Assembly (NCBI RefSeq): GCF_014873145.1
Contig: NZ_JADBEK010000001.1
Location: forward strand, 1,364,001-1,428,000
Source: Nonomuraea angiospora
Lineage (GTDB): Bacteria; Actinomycetota; Actinomycetes; Streptosporangiales; Streptosporangiaceae
Direction of reading: 5' to 3'
Length of the DNA: 64,000 nucleotides
The position numbers and the translations under genes are program-made. This document shows positions 36,727 to 45,292 of the stretch, piece by piece; position 1 is the stretch's first letter; the number at the start of each line of letters is the position of its first letter. The notes beneath the pieces were generated by a model. The model did not search any database, was not told the origin of the DNA, and saw only the letters and a list, made by a program, of their open reading frames with translations.

Positions 36727-36863
36727 CCGCTCGAAGGTGGTGCACGCCTACGTGGCCCTCGCCAAGCGCGCCCCGGCAAAGGACCAGGGGCTGCCCTGTC
36801 GCGGCTCGGCGGCGTCCGGCCCTTCGTGCCCGCCCAGGCCACGCCGAGTCCGCTCCAGAGCCG

Positions 36864-37502
36864 GGAAGCCCGTACGGCGCCGCCGTCGCAGTAGCCGATC
36901 ACGTCCGCGGCGAGCAGTTCCTCCAGCGCGGTCATGTCGCCGGAGCGGGCGGCGGCGACGAAGGCGGTGAGCAGCCTGCATTGTTCGGCTCGGGTCACGG
37001 GGGTGCGGCGGGCGACGAGGACGCGTTTGCGGGCCCTGCTGACGAGCTGGCGTACGGCCGGTTCGTTGAGGTCGATGATGCCGGCGATCTGCCGGTAGGG
37101 GTAGTCGAACGCCTCCCGCAGCACGTAGGCGGCGCGTTCGGTGGGGGAGAGCCGTTCCAGGAGCAGCAGCACGGCGAACTCCAGGGCCTCGGCGCGTTCG
37201 GCGCCGAGGCAGGGGTCGGCGCCGGTGTCGACGGGTTCGGGCAGCCACGGGCCGAGATGGGTCTCGCGGCGGACGCGGGCGGACCGGGTGGCGTTGATCG
37301 CCAGCCGGGTGGTCGTGGTGGCCAGGAACGCGGCGGGGTCCTCGACCGTGGCGCGGTCGTAGGCCTGCCAGCGCAGCCAGACGTCCTGCACCAGGTCCTC
37401 GGCCTCGCTGACGCTGGCCAGCATCCGGTAGGCGATCCCGAACAGGCGCGGTCGCACACCGGCGAACACCGCTACCGCCTGCTCCAGATCGGCCACCGCC
37501 AT
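36864..37502 (-). pseudogene. Truncated ECF41 (SigJ-like) sigma factor, C-terminal SnoaL domain lost
   Basis: Residues 1-160 hold intact sigma regions 2 and 4 (RPRLFGIAYRMLASVSEAEDLVQDVWLRW; AYVLREAFDYPYRQIAGI). The SnoaL-like extension starts (RLLTAFVAAARSGDMTALEELL) but homology ends at about residue 213, just after DGG. Downstream the frame stays open antisense to the HAD gene as far as 35724, without SnoaL character. Compare the intact paralog at 39803-40729. In ECF41 factors this extension acts like a fused anti-sigma factor, so the truncated gene may be inactive or misregulated. It is divergent from its likely target, the epimerase at 37753. Confidence 0.7.
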
Positions 37503-37670
37503 CGCCCCCTGCTCGTCACAAGTGCGATTTCTCGACTGTTACCCCCCGAACTGCGGGGTCAGGCCGGCGCAAAGGTACAGGCCAGGAAGATTTCTTCCTC
37601 TCACAGATCACGACGCCGGCCGCCTTGACGAGCTCTTCATCCAGAAAAGAGGAAAAGATTTCGCGACGGC

Positions 37671-37697
37671 TGTCACAAGCCTCAGGGCTGCCCTGTC
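37671..37697 (+). promoter_or_regulatory. ECF41-type promoter
   Basis: TGTCACA (37671-37677), 16 bases, then TGTC (37694-37697). The published ECF41 consensus is TGTCACA-N16-CGTC upstream of the linked oxidoreductase/epimerase gene. It precedes the epimerase gene by about 55 bases and recurs with the same spacing at 40717-40743. Confidence 0.75.
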
Positions 37698-37752
37698 TTA
37701 GCTGGCGACCGGTCGGCACACGGGTGCCCCGGCGGAGAAACAAGGGGACGCC

Positions 37753-38508
37753 ATGAAGGTCGTCGTGGTCGGCGGGACCGGGCTGATCGGCTCGAAGCTG
37801 GTGGCCATATTGGGAGAGCACGGTCACGACGCGGTGGCGGCGGCGCCGAGCACCGGTGTCAACACCCTGACCGGTGAGGGGCTGGCGGAGGTGCTGGCGG
37901 GCGCGCAGGTGGTGGTCGACGTGTCCAACTCGCCGTCGTTCGAGCCGGCGGCGGTGATGGAGTTCTTCGAGACCTCCACCCGCAACCTGCTGGCCGCCGA
38001 GGCGGCGGCCGGGGTCGGTCATCATGTCGCGCTGTCGGTGGTGGGCACGGATCGGATGCCGGACAACGGCTACTTCGCGGCGAAGATCGCCCAGGAGCAG
38101 CTGATCGAGAAGTCGGGCATCCCGTTCTCGCTCGTACACGCGACGCAGTTCTTCGAGTTCGTACGCGCCATCGCCGATGAGGCCACGGACGGCGACACGG
38201 TGCGGATCGCGCCGGTGCGCTTCCAGCCCATCGCGGGTGAGGAGGTCGCCCAGGCGGTCGGCCGGGTCGCGATGGGAGAGCCGCTGAACGGCCGGGTCGA
38301 GATCGGCGGCCCCGACGACGTCCGGATGGACGAGTTCTTCCGCGACGCCCTGGCCGCCTGGGGCGACCCGCGCACGGTGGTCGCCGACCCGCGGGCGCGC
38401 TACTACGGCAGCGTGCCGGGCGAGCGGACGCTGGTGCCGGGCGAGGGCGCGATCCTCGGCACCATCCATTACCGCGACTGGGCCGGCCGGAACGCCGCCG
38501 CCAAGTAG
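37753..38508 (+). CDS. NmrA-like NAD(P)-binding epimerase/reductase (ECF41 target)
   Basis: 251 residues. Atypical SDR with the cofactor motif VVVGGTGLIGSKL at the N-terminus and the active-site-like FAAKIAQEQ. ECF41 genes are known to sit next to COE genes (carboxymuconolactone decarboxylase, oxidoreductase or epimerase), and this protein is such a partner. It is preceded by an ECF41 promoter and divergent from the truncated sigma gene. Substrate unknown. Confidence 0.88.
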   Translation: MKVVVVGGTGLIGSKLVAILGEHGHDAVAAAPSTGVNTLTGEGLAEVLAGAQVVVDVSNSPSFEPAAVMEFFETSTRNLLAAEAAAGVGHHVALSVVGTDRMPDNGYFAAKIAQEQLIEKSGIPFSLVHATQFFEFVRAIADEATDGDTVRIAPVRFQPIAGEEVAQAVGRVAMGEPLNGRVEIGGPDDVRMDEFFRDALAAWGDPRTVVADPRARYYGSVPGERTLVPGEGAILGTIHYRDWAGRNAAAK

Positions 38509-38672
38509 TGGGCCCCCGGCAGGAAAGGTTGTTCCAGGTGCGGCGGCGACGCGGCGACCACCGGGCGGGGCCGTCATGGCCCGCGTCCGGCCTGCGCGCC
38601 GATGACTGCCAGGGCGACGACCGGGCGACCGGCGGCCGTCGCGCGCGCCCGCGACGGGACAGGGGTCACGCG

Positions 38673-39464
38673 GTGACCGCATCGGCGATGGTCGCGGAGT
38701 TCGACGATGTCGCCGGCTGGACCGCCGACGCCGTCGAGCAGCTGGGGGAGCGGCACGCCATCCCGGCCGCCTGCCGCGGGAGCGCGAGTCCGGCGGCACT
38801 GGGGTGGCTGGCCGAGGCGTGCGAGCTGTCGCCCGGCGTCACGCTGCTGGACGTGGGCGCGGGCGCCGGCGGGCCGGCGGCCTGGGCCGCGGAGCGGTTC
38901 GGGGTCCGGCCGATCCTGCTGGAGCCGATGCCGGCCGCGGGCCGGGCCGCCGCCCGGCTGTTCGGGCTGCCGGTCATCGCGGGGGACGGGCGACGGATTC
39001 CGCTCCGTACGGGGTCGGCCGACGCCGCCTGGTGTCTGGGGGTGCTGTGCACCGTGCGGGACAAGGCGGCGGTGCTCGCCGAGATCCACCGGGTGCTCAA
39101 GCCTGGCGCCTCACTCGGGCTGCTGGTGGTCGTCGCCCGGGGCCCGCAGCTCCTTCCGGTGCCGGACGGCAACCACTTCCCCACCCAGGGGGAGCTTGCC
39201 GGGCTGCTCGCCTGCGCCGGGTTCGACATCGTCGAGCAGATCGACCAGCCCGGCGGGGCGCCGCGGTCGTGGTCGCGCCGTGCCGAGCAGGTCGCCGCGG
39301 TGATCGCGACCCGCCACCGGGCCGAGCCCGCGTACGCGCTGGCGGCTCACCAGGGTGAGCGCTTCACCCGCCTGTTCGCCTCCGGCCAGATCGCTGTACG
39401 GCTGATCCACGCGGTCAGCCGGTCTGCCGGACATCCACTCAAGCCACGCATGGAGGAAAGATGA
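38673..39464 (+). CDS. Class I SAM-dependent methyltransferase
   Basis: About 263 residues from GTG 38673; the frame is open further upstream but lacks coding character there. SAM-binding motif I is LLDVGAGAGGPAAW, with a later LAEIHRVLKPGASLGLLVVV strand as in small-molecule methyltransferases. It ends with an ATGA overlap to a small acidic protein gene. Substrate unknown; not necessarily linked to the sigma genes around it. Confidence 0.82.
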   Translation: MTASAMVAEFDDVAGWTADAVEQLGERHAIPAACRGSASPAALGWLAEACELSPGVTLLDVGAGAGGPAAWAAERFGVRPILLEPMPAAGRAAARLFGLPVIAGDGRRIPLRTGSADAAWCLGVLCTVRDKAAVLAEIHRVLKPGASLGLLVVVARGPQLLPVPDGNHFPTQGELAGLLACAGFDIVEQIDQPGGAPRSWSRRAEQVAAVIATRHRAEPAYALAAHQGERFTRLFASGQIAVRLIHAVSRSAGHPLKPRMEER

Positions 39465-39691
39465 GCGCTCCCAGCGGCGAGGACGACTTCCTGTACGAGC
39501 TCCAGGTCGCGGTCGAGGCCGAGGTGACCCTGGTCGAGGCGAGCCGTCCGGAGGAGGTCGCCGAGCTGCCGGTCACCGAGTGGCTGTTCGACCCGGTGGA
39601 CGCCGAGCGCGAGGAGATCGGCCTCAGGGGCCTGCTCGACGCGGTCGAGGCACTGGAGGACGGCTCCCGGCCCGGCGATCACGTCGCGTGA
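39461..39691 (+). CDS. Small acidic protein of unknown function
   Basis: 76 residues, strongly acidic, with no Cys or membrane segment. The ATG overlaps the methyltransferase stop, so it is translationally coupled and probably works with it. No family recognised. Confidence 0.55.
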   Translation: MSAPSGEDDFLYELQVAVEAEVTLVEASRPEEVAELPVTEWLFDPVDAEREEIGLRGLLDAVEALEDGSRPGDHVA

Positions 39692-39802
39692 AATTCGGGC
39701 AACAAGTCGTCGTGCGACGGCACCCACCGGGAGGAACCCCGGCCTGACACCGTCGGCCACGTACGGGGCTGAACGGGCACGCCCAGCCGGGGGACAGAAT
39801 CG

Positions 39803-40729
39803 ATGTGGACAGCGAAGGCGTGGGGAAACATGCAGGTGGAATCACTGAAGCAGGCAAACGCGCTCGAACAGGCCGCGTCCGCCTTCGTCGAGCTGCGCCC
39901 CCGGCTGTTCGGCATCGCCTATCGGATGCTCGGCAGCGCGGTGGAAGCCGAGGACATCCTTCAGGAAGTCTGGCTGCGCTGGCAGAACACCGACCGCTCG
40001 ACCGTCCAGAACCCTGCGGCCTTCCTGGCGTTGATCACCACCCGCCTGGCCATCAACGTCGCCCAGTCCGCCCGTTCGCGGCGCGAGTCCTACATCGGGC
40101 CCTGGCTCCCCGAACCGGTGGACACCAGCATGGATCCCACGCTGGGCGCCGAACGGGGTGAAGCGCTCGAACTCGCCTTCCTGCTGCTGCTCGAACGGCT
40201 CACCCCCACCGAGCGGGCCGCGTACGTGCTGCGTGAGGCCTTCGTCTACCCCTACCCGCAGATCGCGGAGATCCTGCAGGTCAGCACCGTCAACGCGCGC
40301 CAGCTCGTGAGCCGCGCCCGCAAACGGCTGACCGCCGCGCGGCGCGAGCCCATCGACAAGACAGAGCACCGGCGCCTCCTGGCGGTCTTCCTCGACGCCG
40401 CCCAGACGGGCAACATCGCCGCCCTCGAAGACCTCTTCGCCGCCGACGTCGTCAGCTCCTCCGACGGCAACGGCATCCGAGGGGCGGCGCGCTTCCCCCT
40501 GCTGGGCAGCGCCCGCGTGGCGAAGTTCCTGGCCGCGTACGCGCCGCGATTCTGGCCGGGCGCCGACATCACCTGGGTCGAGGTGAACGGCCGCGCCGCC
40601 GTGCTCGTCCCCCGCAACCGCACCGAGATCACCCTGCTCACCATCGAGGCCTCGCCGCAGGGCATCCACCACCTCATGTGGATCGTCAACCCGGCCAAAC
40701 TCGGCGCATTCGGGGGTGTCACAACCTGA
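39803..40729 (+). CDS. ECF41-family sigma factor with C-terminal SnoaL-like domain
   Basis: 308 residues. Sigma region 2 (RPRLFGIAYRMLGSAVEAEDILQEVW) and region 4 (AYVLREAFVYPYPQIAEILQVS) are followed by a SnoaL-like extension from about residue 180. The conserved ECF41 motifs are altered: SDGNG for DGGGK and NPAKL for NPDKL. ATG 39803 has GGGGGAC upstream; ATG 39830 is an alternative. ECF41 factors lack a separate anti-sigma factor; the extension controls activity. Its own stop overlaps an ECF41-type promoter that would drive the next two genes. Confidence 0.9.
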   Translation: MWTAKAWGNMQVESLKQANALEQAASAFVELRPRLFGIAYRMLGSAVEAEDILQEVWLRWQNTDRSTVQNPAAFLALITTRLAINVAQSARSRRESYIGPWLPEPVDTSMDPTLGAERGEALELAFLLLLERLTPTERAAYVLREAFVYPYPQIAEILQVSTVNARQLVSRARKRLTAARREPIDKTEHRRLLAVFLDAAQTGNIAALEDLFAADVVSSSDGNGIRGAARFPLLGSARVAKFLAAYAPRFWPGADITWVEVNGRAAVLVPRNRTEITLLTIEASPQGIHHLMWIVNPAKLGAFGGVTT

Positions 40730-40743
40730 GCGGCTGTCCTGTC
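40717..40743 (+). promoter_or_regulatory. ECF41-type promoter overlapping the end of the sigma gene
   Basis: TGTCACA (40717-40723), 16 bases, TGTC (40740-40743): same motif and spacing as at 37671. The flanking bases are also alike (GCTG-CCTGTCT-A-CTG in both). It would drive the sigma-like and Ohr genes downstream. Confidence 0.72.
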
Positions 40744-40868
40744 TCAACTGCCGACTCCGGAAGAACAGAGGACATCGTGCGGACCACCACCCCGTCGCCC
40801 GGCGGCCACGCCGGCACCTCCACAGCAGGCGAACAGCCCTGCTGCCCTGGCTGTGAAGGTGGCCGGAC

Positions 40869-41555
40869 ATGACCGAAGTGAGCGCCGGGACGCTGGCGGA
40901 GATGCTCGACGAGCGGCAGCACCTGCTCGAGATCGCCTTGTGGATGTTCGGCTCGGAGAGCACGGCCGACCGGATCGTCCAGGAGACCTATCGCCGCTGG
41001 TACGCCCTCGACGACGACGAACGCGCGGACATCGCGGTGCCGCGCGCCTGGCTGACGCGGGTCGCCGGGGGCATCTGCCTGGAACTGCTCGCCTCCGGCC
41101 CGACCGCCCTGCCGGAATCCGCCGCCCTGCCGCCCCGCCGCCGGCCCGCCATGCTCCCGGCGTACCAGCAGGCCACGTCGGACCGGGCGATGCTCGTCCG
41201 GCACGACCACGTCGCCCGCCGCTTCGCCGCGGCCTGCGACCTGGGGGACACGGCGGCGCTGCGGGCGGTCCTGGCCGCGGACGCGATAGTCGTCAGCGAC
41301 GGTGGCGGCAAGCTGCGCGCCCCGGTACGCCCCACCTACGGCGCCGACGCGGTCGCCCGGTTCGTCACGTCCTTGCTGGCCGGCCGGCCCGGCACCGAGG
41401 TGGCCGTCGAGTCCGTGAACGGCCGGACGGGCCTGGTACTGCGCCAGGCGGGCCGGGCCGTGGCGGTGGCCGGCGTGAGCGTCGCCGGAGCCGAGATCAC
41501 CGCGGTGTGGATCGTCCTGAACCCCGACAAGTTGCAGCGCTGGCACCGCCCATGA
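40869..41555 (+). CDS. Sigma-like protein: region 2 plus SnoaL domain, no region 4
   Basis: 228 residues. The N-terminal ~75 residues look like sigma region 2 (IALWMFGSESTADRIVQETYRRW). Region 4, needed for -35 recognition, is absent. The rest is an ECF41-type SnoaL domain with the classic motifs VSDGGGK and LNPDKL intact. It cannot be a normal sigma factor; it might titrate core polymerase or bind the ligand sensed by the family. AAGGTGG precedes the ATG. Its stop overlaps the ATG of the Ohr gene. Confidence 0.78.
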   Translation: MTEVSAGTLAEMLDERQHLLEIALWMFGSESTADRIVQETYRRWYALDDDERADIAVPRAWLTRVAGGICLELLASGPTALPESAALPPRRRPAMLPAYQQATSDRAMLVRHDHVARRFAAACDLGDTAALRAVLAADAIVVSDGGGKLRAPVRPTYGADAVARFVTSLLAGRPGTEVAVESVNGRTGLVLRQAGRAVAVAGVSVAGAEITAVWIVLNPDKLQRWHRP

Positions 41556-42091
41556 CCGGCGTGCCCTCACCCCAGGCGCCCCGTGCGCCGCTGAAAGGCG
41601 TAGCGGTGAACGACCCGATGCTGTCCACGGAGCACGACTACAGCGGCTCCACGTTCAAACCCCTCTATGCGACGCGCGTCACCGTCAGCGGCGGCAGCTC
41701 CGCCCACGGCCGGGCCACCGGCCGGGCCCGCTCCGCCGACGGCGCCCTCGACCTGCAGCTGCGGATGCCCGAGGAGCTCGGCGGCGACCACCCCGGCCCG
41801 AACCCCGAGCAGCTCTTCGCCGCCGGATACGCCGCCTGCTTCCACGGCGCCCTCAGCCTGCTCGCCCGCCGGCACCTCCTCGACCCCGCCTCGATCACCG
41901 TGGAGGCGAGCGTGGCTTTCGGCCGCGACCCGGCCGACGGCGGCTACCGGCTGAGCGCCGACCTCGTCGTGACCTGGCCCGGAGCCGACCGCGACCGGGT
42001 CACGCCGCTGCTCGCGCAGGCCGCCGCGCTGTGCCCGTACGCCAAGATGACCCGCCAGGGCATCCCCGCCACCATCAGCCTCGCCCCCTGA
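41552..42091 (+). CDS. OsmC/Ohr-family organic hydroperoxide resistance protein
   Basis: 179 residues from the overlapping ATG; GTG 41606 (161 residues) also has a ribosome site and is closer to the usual ~140. The two catalytic Cys are in YAACFHGAL and ALCPYAKMTR, the Ohr pattern. Ohr reduces organic hydroperoxides with lipoyl-protein thiols. Control by an ECF41 promoter would link the module to oxidative or lipid peroxide stress. Confidence 0.88.
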   Translation: MTGVPSPQAPRAPLKGVAVNDPMLSTEHDYSGSTFKPLYATRVTVSGGSSAHGRATGRARSADGALDLQLRMPEELGGDHPGPNPEQLFAAGYAACFHGALSLLARRHLLDPASITVEASVAFGRDPADGGYRLSADLVVTWPGADRDRVTPLLAQAAALCPYAKMTRQGIPATISLAP

Positions 42092-42092
42092 G

Positions 42093-42132
42093 CCGCAAAG
42101 ATCGCGTGGGCCGGCCCGCGCGATCTTTGCGG
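42093..42132. terminator. Long perfect hairpin, transcription terminator after ohr
   Basis: A 14-base stem (42093-42106 with 42119-42132, CCGCAAAGATCGCG and its complement) begins directly after the Ohr stop. The loop is itself GGGCCGGCCC, so the whole 40 bases are nearly palindromic. No U-tract follows on either strand, as is common for actinomycete terminators. Confidence 0.7.
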
Positions 42133-42155
42133 GCCCCCGCTCATGCTGCTATCTT
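42127..42155 (+). promoter_or_regulatory. Probable promoter of the leader-rsgA unit
   Basis: TTGCGG (42127-42132), 17 bases, TATCTT (42150-42155). The start site would lie near 42162, giving a 5' UTR of about 50 bases before the leader peptide. The -35 lies inside the right arm of the ohr terminator. Confidence 0.5.
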
Positions 42156-42211
42156 GTCCAGCGCAACACACGTTCGTGACAACAGGAACTCTTCGAGGGA
42201 GGTGAGGTTAA

Positions 42212-42280
42212 ATGACCGTCGTGGTGATGGCTGCCATCTGCGGCACTCGGTCCATCCTCACGTCCCCGGGCCTTGGCTGA
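42212..42280 (+). CDS. 22-residue leader peptide upstream of rsgA
   Basis: ATG at 42212 preceded 6 bases upstream by GGAGGTGA (42198-42205), a full match to the anti-Shine-Dalgarno of 16S rRNA. It encodes MTVVVMAAICGTRSILTSPG then Leu-Gly and stops at 42278-42280. The strong initiation site on a tiny frame, followed by a hairpin covering the main gene's ribosome site, suggests a regulatory leader rather than a protein product. Stalling of a ribosome on it would open downstream RNA structure. Confidence 0.65.
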   Translation: MTVVVMAAICGTRSILTSPGLG

Positions 42281-42335
42281 CCTTTTCGAGGCGCCTTCCC
42301 TGGCGCGGATGCGGCATGCCCCATCCGCCAAGGCC

Positions 42336-42352
42336 CCCTTTTCTGCAAAGGG
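42336..42352 (+). promoter_or_regulatory. Hairpin sequestering the rsgA ribosome binding site
   Basis: CCCTTT (42336-42341) pairs with AAAGGG (42347-42352) over a 5-base loop. AAAGGG is the best Shine-Dalgarno for the TTG start at 42363, 10 bases on. With the leader peptide this has the layout of a translational attenuator. A second possible hairpin (GGATG...CATCC, about 42307-42326) lies between. Confidence 0.5.
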
Positions 42353-42362
42353 TTCCATTCCG

Positions 42363-43445
42363 TTGTCATTCGAGCATTCCCTTGACGATGGCCTGTCCGC
42401 GTACGGTTGGGACGCAGGGCTCGAACAGTCCTTCACCTCCCACCGCTCCGCGGGGCTCATCCCGGCCCGCGTCGTCGGCGTCGACCGCGGCGCCTGCGAC
42501 GTCATCACCGAAACCGGCCCGCTCCGGGCCCGCCTCTCGCTCCCGGCGCCGGCGGATCCGGTCGAGTCCCCCTGCACGGGCGACTGGGCGGCGCTGCGCC
42601 CCGGCCCCACCCCCGAACTGGTCGCGCTGCTGCCGCGGCGCGGCGTGATCGTCCGCTCGACGGCGTCGCGTACCTCCCACGGCCAGGCCCTGGCCGCCAA
42701 CGTCGACACGGCGGTCGTGGCCGTCTCGCTCGCCAGCCCGCCGAATCCGAGCCGGATCGAGCGGCTGCTCGCGCTGGCATGGGAGAGCGGCGCCCAGCCC
42801 GTGATCGTCCTGACCAAGGCCGACCAGGCGGCCGATCCCGGCCAGGCGGTGACCGCCATCGCCGAGCTCGCCCCGGGCGTGGAGACCATCGCCACCAGCG
42901 CCGCCACCGGCCAGGGCATGGACACCCTCGCCGCCGCGCTCACCGGCACCGTGGTCCTGCTCGGCCCGTCCGGAGCGGGCAAGTCCACGCTGGGCAACGC
43001 GCTGCTGGGCACCGAGCTCCTGGAGACCGGCGCCGTACGCGCGCAGGACGGCAAGGGCCGCCACACCACGGTCCGCCGCCGGCTGGTCCCGCTGCCCGGC
43101 GGCGGCGTGCTGATCGACACCCCCGGTCTGCGCGGCGTCGGCCTCCTGGACGCCGACGAGGGTCTGCAGCAGGTCTTCGCCGACATCGAGGAGTTCGCCG
43201 AGCAGTGCCGCTTCGGCGACTGCGGCCACGACTCCGAACCCGGCTGCGCCGTCCAGGCGGCCCTCGCCTCAGGTGATCTGAGCGAGCGCCGCCTCGACAG
43301 CTACCGCAAGCTCCAGCGCGAGAACGCCTGGGCCAGCTCCCGCAGCGACGCGCGCCTGCGCGCCCAGCACGATGATCGCAAGAAGGCGATCACCCGCTCG
43401 CTGCGTGAGACCTACGCCTTCCGGGACCGGCAGCGCCGTTCGTGA
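42363..43445 (+). CDS. rsgA: Ribosome small subunit-dependent GTPase A
   Basis: About 360 residues from TTG 42363. The frame is open from TTG 42273, but homology to RsgA starts at the YGWDAG block shortly after 42363. An OB fold precedes a circularly permuted GTPase domain: G4 LTKAD comes before G1 GPSGAGKST and G3 DTPGLRG. The C-terminal zinc site is CRFGDCGHDSEPGC. RsgA acts in late 30S maturation and is stimulated by ribosomes. Regulation by a leader peptide would connect it to ribosome function or antibiotics. Confidence 0.9.
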   Translation: MSFEHSLDDGLSAYGWDAGLEQSFTSHRSAGLIPARVVGVDRGACDVITETGPLRARLSLPAPADPVESPCTGDWAALRPGPTPELVALLPRRGVIVRSTASRTSHGQALAANVDTAVVAVSLASPPNPSRIERLLALAWESGAQPVIVLTKADQAADPGQAVTAIAELAPGVETIATSAATGQGMDTLAAALTGTVVLLGPSGAGKSTLGNALLGTELLETGAVRAQDGKGRHTTVRRRLVPLPGGGVLIDTPGLRGVGLLDADEGLQQVFADIEEFAEQCRFGDCGHDSEPGCAVQAALASGDLSERRLDSYRKLQRENAWASSRSDARLRAQHDDRKKAITRSLRETYAFRDRQRRS

Positions 43446-43551
43446 CCCGGCCGCGGGCCGCGGCGCGAGCACGCGGCCCGCTGCCCCTCTCTTCTACCTC
43501 CGCACCGCCGCCACCACCAGCCTCATGACCACGACGAAAGACGAGCACCCC

Positions 43552-44061
43552 ATGACGCACACCTGGATCACCCGCCCCGAGACCCCGCAGGACATCCCCG
43601 CGATCCGCGCCGTCGCCCTCGGCGCCTTCCCCACCCCGCTGGAGGCCGACCTCATCGAGGCGCTGCGCGTCGATCCGGCCTGGTCGCCCGAGCTGTCCAT
43701 CGTCGCCCAGGCCCCCGACGGCACCGTGGCCGGGTACGCGCTGCTCACCCGCTGCCACGTCGGCACCGCGCCGGCGCTGGCCCTGGGCCCGTGCGCGGTC
43801 CTGCCGCAGCACCAAAGGAGCGGCGCCGGCTCGGCCGCCATCCGCGCCGGCCTGCAAGCCGCCCGCGGCAAGGGAGAGAACCTCGTCCTCGTGCTCGGCC
43901 ACCCCGAGTACTACCCGCGCTTCGGCTTCACCCCCGCCTCGGCGTACGGGATCCGCCCCTCCTTCGAGGTGCCCGACGAGGCCATGATGGCGCTCGTCTT
44001 CGACGACACCATCCCGGTGCCCGGCGGCACCATCGTCTACCCGAAGCCCTTCGGCGTCTGA
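43552..44061 (+). CDS. GNAT-family N-acetyltransferase (YhbS-like)
   Basis: 169 residues from ATG 43552 (ATG 43525 possible). The acetyl-CoA pyrophosphate loop region LPQHQRSGAGSAAIRAGL and the HPEYYPRFGFTPAS block match YhbS-type acetyltransferases. Substrate unknown. Confidence 0.85.
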   Translation: MTHTWITRPETPQDIPAIRAVALGAFPTPLEADLIEALRVDPAWSPELSIVAQAPDGTVAGYALLTRCHVGTAPALALGPCAVLPQHQRSGAGSAAIRAGLQAARGKGENLVLVLGHPEYYPRFGFTPASAYGIRPSFEVPDEAMMALVFDDTIPVPGGTIVYPKPFGV

Positions 44062-44184
44062 CGCTCACCGGCCTGCCCGTGACGCCACTCGTCCCGGGCA
44101 GGCCCGGCTCTGCTCTCGGCGAACCGGGTCCGCTGTCAGTGAACCCGGCCGGGCGCTCGGCGTTCGCGGTGATTGGGTGTCGGA

Positions 44185-45171
44185 ATGGACATCTTGATTC
44201 TGGGCGGAACGGCGTGGCTGGGCCGGGAGCTGTCGCGGCAGGCGATCGAGCGCGGCCATCGGGTGACGTGCCTGGCGCGCGGCGAGAGCGGCCAGGTCGC
44301 GGACGGAGCCAGGCTGGTGGCCGCCGACCGGCGTGATCCTTCGGCGTACGCACCGCTGCTCGACCGCGAATGGGACGCCGTCATCGAGGTGTCATGGCAG
44401 CCGGGGTTCGTCCGTGAGGCCCTGCGCGCGCTGGGCGGCCGGTCCCGGCACTGGAGCTACGTCTCCTCCGTCAGCGCCTACGCCTCCCATGCCGCGCTGG
44501 ACGCGGACGAGTCCACGGCCCTGCTGCCCGCGACCGATCGAGACGAGGTCGATTCCGACCTGTACGGCGAGGCGAAGGCCGCCTGCGAGCTGGCGTCCAC
44601 GGCGGCCGTGGGCGAGCGCCTCCTGATCGCCCGCGCCGGCCTCATCGGCGGCCCGGGCGATCACAGCGGACGCACCGGCTACTGGGCGGCCCGTGCCGCC
44701 CGCGACCGGCAGGGGCCGATGCTGGTGCCCGACGCGCCGCACCTGCCGACCCAGGCGATCGACGTACGAGACCTGGCCGCCTGGCTGCTGGACGCCGGGG
44801 AGAAGGGCATCGTCGGCACCTACGACGCCGTCGGGCCGGTCGTGCCGTTCAAGGAGTGGATCGAGCTGTCCCGCGCGGCCGGCGGCCACACCGGCCCCGT
44901 GACCACCGCCGAGCCGGCCTGGCTGCTCGCCAACGGCGTGGCCGAGTGGATGGGGCCCGAGTCGCTGCCGATGTGGGTGGCCGAGCCGGGCTTTGAGGGG
45001 TTCTCGGCCCGCAGCGGGTCCGCGGCGCGCGCCGCGGGGCTGCGCCATCGGCCCAGGGCGCAGATGCTGGCCGACACGCTGGATTGGGAGCGCGAGCAGG
45101 GGCTGGACCGCACCCGGCGCGCCGGCCTCAGCGCCCAGCGCGAGCGCGAGCTGCTCGACGCCCTCGGCTGA
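44185..45171 (+). CDS. NAD-dependent epimerase/reductase-like protein
   Basis: 328 residues from ATG 44185. Extended-SDR Rossmann motif [15 protein letters not shown] at the N-terminus; the active-site region [10 protein letters not shown] and [10 protein letters not shown] (YxxxK variant). The C-terminal part includes a substrate-domain pattern. Substrate unknown; no operon partner visible. Confidence 0.82.
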   Translation: MDILILGGTAWLGRELSRQAIERGHRVTCLARGESGQVADGARLVAADRRDPSAYAPLLDREWDAVIEVSWQPGFVREALRALGGRSRHWSYVSSVSAYASHAALDADESTALLPATDRDEVDSDLYGEAKAACELASTAAVGERLLIARAGLIGGPGDHSGRTGYWAARAARDRQGPMLVPDAPHLPTQAIDVRDLAAWLLDAGEKGIVGTYDAVGPVVPFKEWIELSRAAGGHTGPVTTAEPAWLLANGVAEWMGPESLPMWVAEPGFEGFSARSGSAARAAGLRHRPRAQMLADTLDWEREQGLDRTRRAGLSAQRERELLDALG

Positions 45172-45292
45172 GGGGCCCCGCGCGGGCCGGGGTTCCACCG
45201 CGGGTTGAAGCTCGCCCGCCACCCGGCCCAGCACCGCCGCCCGGCAGGCGGCGCGAACTCTCCGGCGTCGGTTCAACGACAGCCTTGAAGCC

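Noticed and set aside
35724..36863. Minus-strand continuation of the truncated sigma frame
   Set aside because: It lies antisense to the HAD gene and has no SnoaL features; the open frame is accidental.
38508..38672. Upstream extension of the methyltransferase from GTG 38508
   Set aside because: Arg-rich without homology; the GTG at 38673 begins at the normal family N-terminus.
42273..42362. N-terminal extension of RsgA from TTG 42273
   Set aside because: The stretch overlaps the leader peptide stop, has no ribosome site and no RsgA homology; TTG 42363 fits better.
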